Below are positions 61,984 through 64,000 of a stretch of 64,000 nt of DNA, piece by piece. The notes under the pieces are model-generated. The model was not told the DNA's origin. It did no database searches and was given only the letters and a program-made list of their open reading frames with translations. The stretch lies in NCBI RefSeq assembly GCF_905220365.1, contig NC_061126.1, positions 7,130,001 through 7,194,000 of the forward strand, given 5' to 3'. Source of the stretch: Vanessa cardui. Its lineage: Eukaryota > Arthropoda > Insecta > Lepidoptera > Nymphalidae. A program made the translations under genes and the position numbers. How positions within the stretch are numbered: the first letter of the stretch is position 1; each line of letters starts with the position of its first letter.

Positions 61984-62031
61984 ATGAAAAAGTTAAAGGA
62001 AGACAATTATTTTAGTCTTATAAGATTATAG
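61984..62031 (+). promoter_or_regulatory. Upstream ORF 2 in 5' UTR (15 codons)
   Basis: ATG at 61984 again has A at -3 (GACCATGA). The frame is lysine-rich at its start (MKKLKEDNYFSLIRL) and ends at TAG 62029-62031, 40 nt before the main start. Confidence 0.5.
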
Positions 62032-62041
62032 ACAATTTCAA

Positions 62042-62068
62042 ATGCCGGAGCCGAAAGATATGTCATAG
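62042..62068 (+). promoter_or_regulatory. Upstream ORF 3 in 5' UTR (8 codons)
   Basis: ATG at 62042 has C at -3, a weaker context. It encodes MPEPKDMS and stops at TAG 62066-62068, only 3 nt before the main ATG at 62072. That spacing leaves little room for reinitiation at the main start after uORF 3, so leaky scanning past it would matter more. Confidence 0.48.
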
Positions 62069-62071
62069 ACA

Positions 62072-62135
62072 ATGTACAACCTCCTTGGTGCGGCAACAGC
62101 GTCGGCAATACTGCAAATTTTACTCTCTTATACAG
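62072..62135 (+). CDS. First coding exon (partial) of a secreted or membrane protein; signal peptide
   Basis: The frame starts at ATG 62072 (A at -3, context ACAATG) and runs 21 codons plus one base to a strong donor, CAG|GTAAG, at 62135/62136, so the intron is phase 1. The peptide begins MYNLLGAATASA and continues with a hydrophobic ILQILLSY stretch. It has no charged residue, as in the hydrophobic core of a signal peptide or signal anchor. Only this N-terminal piece lies in the window; no further exon is recognisable before 64000. A phase-1 junction just after a signal peptide is common in extracellular multidomain proteins (immunoglobulin, LRR and similar), which is general knowledge and does not identify this one. 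I do not recognise the protein. The short length is expected for a first coding exon behind long introns. The call rests on the acceptor, donor, start context and hydrophobic peptide agreeing, not on homology. Confidence 0.62.
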
Positions 62136-62321
62136 GTAAGATTTTAAATACTAATTTCTTAAAGCACAATATCAAATTGCTTGTTTTTGAATTCATCAAA
62201 GAGTAAATTATTTAAATACTAATGAAATATGTTTATACAATTAATATAATCAATAACTAAATTAGCATATACGATTAATGGCGAGGTGAGATGAACGAGG
62301 CACTTAATTTAGAAGGTTTAC

Positions 62322-62590
62322 TTGGTGGTAAGGCTGTGTGCAAGCCCGTCTGGGTAGGTACCATCCACTCATCAGTTATTCTACCGCCAAACAACAGTAC
62401 TCAGTATTGTTGTGTTCCGGTTTGAAGGGTGAGTGAGCCAGTGTAACTACAGGCACAAGGGACATAATATCTTAGTTCCCAAAGTTGGTGGCGCATTGAC
62501 GATTTAAGGAATAGTTAATATTTTTTACAGCGTCATTGTCTATGGGTGATGGTGACATATACTCATCCGTCAACCTATACCATAAAAAAA
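62322..62590 (+). mobile_element. Poly-A SINE-like retroposon within the intron
   Basis: It is a nearly complete copy from TTGGTGGTAAGGCTGTGTGC to CCGTCAACCTATACC and a poly-A run. A small deletion removes the CACTTACCATCAGGTGGCC segment near the 3' end. It lies 186 bp downstream of the proposed splice donor at 62135, in sense orientation. Confidence 0.85.
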
Positions 62591-62737
62591 GCAAACAATG
62601 GCTTGCAACTAACGTATTAAAAAACTACCATTAACTAATATTATGCTAAATTAAATTGTAAACGTCAAGTAAACAATTATAATATTCGTAAGGGAATTGA
62701 TTTACCTTTTATAGTAATAGGGTCAGTTTACGTATAA

Positions 62738-63258
62738 CACATTAGTAGTCCCTACGGCTTTGCTGGCGTTAGGGAGTTGCTTGTGTTGGATGTACGGCAA
62801 CAAAAGTAGCCTATGTCCTTTCTTGGCGCTTAAATTTGCTTTACAGCAAAAAGTAAAGTAAAGTAAAGTAACAGCCTGTACATTTCCCACTGCTGAGATA
62901 AGGCCTCCTCTTCCATTAAGGAGAGCGTTTGGAACATATTCCACCACGCTGTTCCAATGCGGGTTGTTGGAATGCACATGTGGCAGAATTTTGATGAAAT
63001 CAGACACATGCAGGTTTCCTCACGATATTTTCCTTCACCGCCGAGCAAGAGATTAATTATAAACACAAATTAAGCCCATACATATAGTGGTGCTTGTCTG
63101 GGTTTGAACCCGCAATCAACGGTTAAGATGCACGCGTTCTAACCACTAGGCCATCTCAGCTTTACACCAAATTTCATCAAATTTGGTTCATTGGTTTGGT
63201 GAAAGATCAACAGACAGACAGACAGTGTTACTTCCACATTTATAATATTATAGTATAG
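62738..63258 (+). repeat. RTE-like LINE end split by a SINE
   Basis: The left part (62738-62850) includes AGTAGCCTATGTCCTTTCTT. The right part (63159-63258) includes CACCAAATTTCATCAAATTT, a CAGACAGACAGACAG run and TTATAATATTATAGTATAGA. The SINE 62851-63158 lies between them. Confidence 0.72.
62851..63158 (-). mobile_element. tRNA-derived SINE nested in an RTE-like end, (TTTAC)n tail
   Basis: This is a full-length minus-strand copy with a (AAAGT)n tract at its left end. GCTTTACAGCAAA (62838-62850) and GCTTTACACCAAA (63159-63171) form a 13-bp duplication with one mismatch. The interrupted host is an RTE-like LINE end that resumes ACCAAATTTCATC after the SINE. Confidence 0.88.
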
Positions 63259-63919
63259 ATTAAACATGTCGTTATGTGACATCAAGCAAATTAATGATTG
63301 TATCCAAATCGCTTAAACGATATATCTACACTAATAACCCAAAATAAGTTTTATTTAGAATAAAAGTTATTAATAATCATCGACAAACGAGTATCGTATA
63401 ATATTTGTAATCAAATATCTCAGTTTACCGAAGTCATACTTTATTTATTTATACAATGGAATTCAGCATTTTTTTATTTTAAATCTAGTAAAATACTGGA
63501 GTTGAAAACAAATAAAAATGTATTCATAGAACTGATAAAAAACAACTAACAACAGCATGGATAAACGAAGTTCATTGTTATGAATTCTATTTATGTTTGA
63601 AATAATAAAATTCAATGTAGCCCTCGGCGATACAGGTCAATATTGTTCGGTATCTGAGACGTCGGTCGGTCTAAAGTAGCACTGCGACACGGCGACGATC
63701 GAAACGGCAACAGAACTACACGAGGAAAATCGCTTAAAAGTCTAAGAAAGACGGTCTTATCGAATAACTATTTATTATTAACATAGGCCTATTATATTCA
63801 TATTCAAAATACTATGTGAATTGATAATTTTACTTGTGATTGAATCTAAGCTCTTGTCACGTGGACTATGTAAGTAATTCCTAAGAAGTTTAATCCATAC
63901 TTCTATACTTAAAATTATA

Positions 63920-64000
63920 AATGCTACTGGCTATTTTCGAGCTCTGTCTGTTCGTCTGTCTGTCTGACACTTATTCACGGACAAACCACTGAACCGAACG
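63920..64000 (-). repeat. RTE-like LINE end running off the window
   Basis: AAATGCTACTGGC, GTCTGTCTGTCTGACAC and ACAAACCACTGAACCGAACG are the terminal part of the family. The rest lies beyond 64000. Confidence 0.55.

Larger units (their letters stand above)
61904..62135 (+). other. Exon: 5' UTR plus first coding codons
   Basis: A T-rich tract ending TTATTTTGTTGCAG gives a good 3' splice site with AG at 61902-61903. The 3' end is CAG|GTAAG at 62135. The 232-nt exon therefore holds 168 nt of 5' UTR followed by 64 coding nt. Because it begins with an acceptor, at least one more 5' UTR exon must lie upstream, possibly the one starting near the Inr/DPE pair at 54.07 kb. The UTR carries three complete short upstream ORFs. 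Not recognised by homology. Confidence 0.58.
62136..64000 (+). other. Start of the following intron, retroposon-filled
   Basis: The stretch begins GTAAGATTTT. It holds a poly-A SINE-like copy (62322-62590), an RTE-like end split by a tRNA-SINE (62738-63258), a GC-elevated block (63640-63740) and the beginning of another RTE-like end at the right edge. No second coding exon with matching phase was recognised before the window ends. Confidence 0.5.

Overview
This is animal nuclear DNA, almost certainly from a butterfly or moth (Lepidoptera) and probably a nymphalid-type butterfly. It is strongly AT-rich and almost free of long reading frames. It is sprinkled with retroposons that look lepidopteran: a tRNA-headed SINE resembling the 'metulj' SINEs of Heliconius, a second poly-A SINE-like family, RTE-like LINE ends that begin or end in ACTAG plus a short GC-rich block, and one Penelope fragment. 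There are no bacterial-style operons, rRNA or CRISPR arrays. Family names rest on remembered sequence patterns; no database was searched.

Layout. 1-26 kb is mostly unique AT-rich DNA with scattered SINE/LINE copies, several short GC-elevated islands that may be regulatory, and one possible minus-strand coding exon (21775-21890). At 26.1-26.9 kb lies a 5'-truncated Penelope-like element with a 205-residue GIY-YIG endonuclease frame, flanked by a 12-bp target-site duplication. At 33.85-34.27 kb is a near-perfect inverted repeat (146-bp arms, one mismatch). From 37 to 52 kb SINE and LINE ends are dense. At 54.07 kb an Initiator and a DPE lie at exactly the canonical spacing on the plus strand. 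From 56 to 59.2 kb are more retroposons, including a SINE nested in an RTE-like repeat.

The best-supported host gene is on the plus strand at the right end: an exon (61904-62135) with good splice sites, three short upstream ORFs and a start codon at 62072 that opens a 21-codon signal-peptide-like sequence before a phase-1 donor. It reads as the first coding exon of a secreted or membrane protein whose body lies beyond 64 kb. The Inr/DPE pair 7.8 kb upstream is a plausible transcription start for it. This connection is inference. I cannot name the protein.

Overall the window looks like the 5' regulatory and first-intron landscape of a long-intron gene, heavily colonised by retroposons. I did not find a clearly new multi-gene system. 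The most unusual items are the fresh foldback repeat, the uORF-rich signal-peptide exon, the tail-only SINE insertion, the tandemly duplicated RTE-like end, and the hammerhead-like motif downstream of the Penelope frame.
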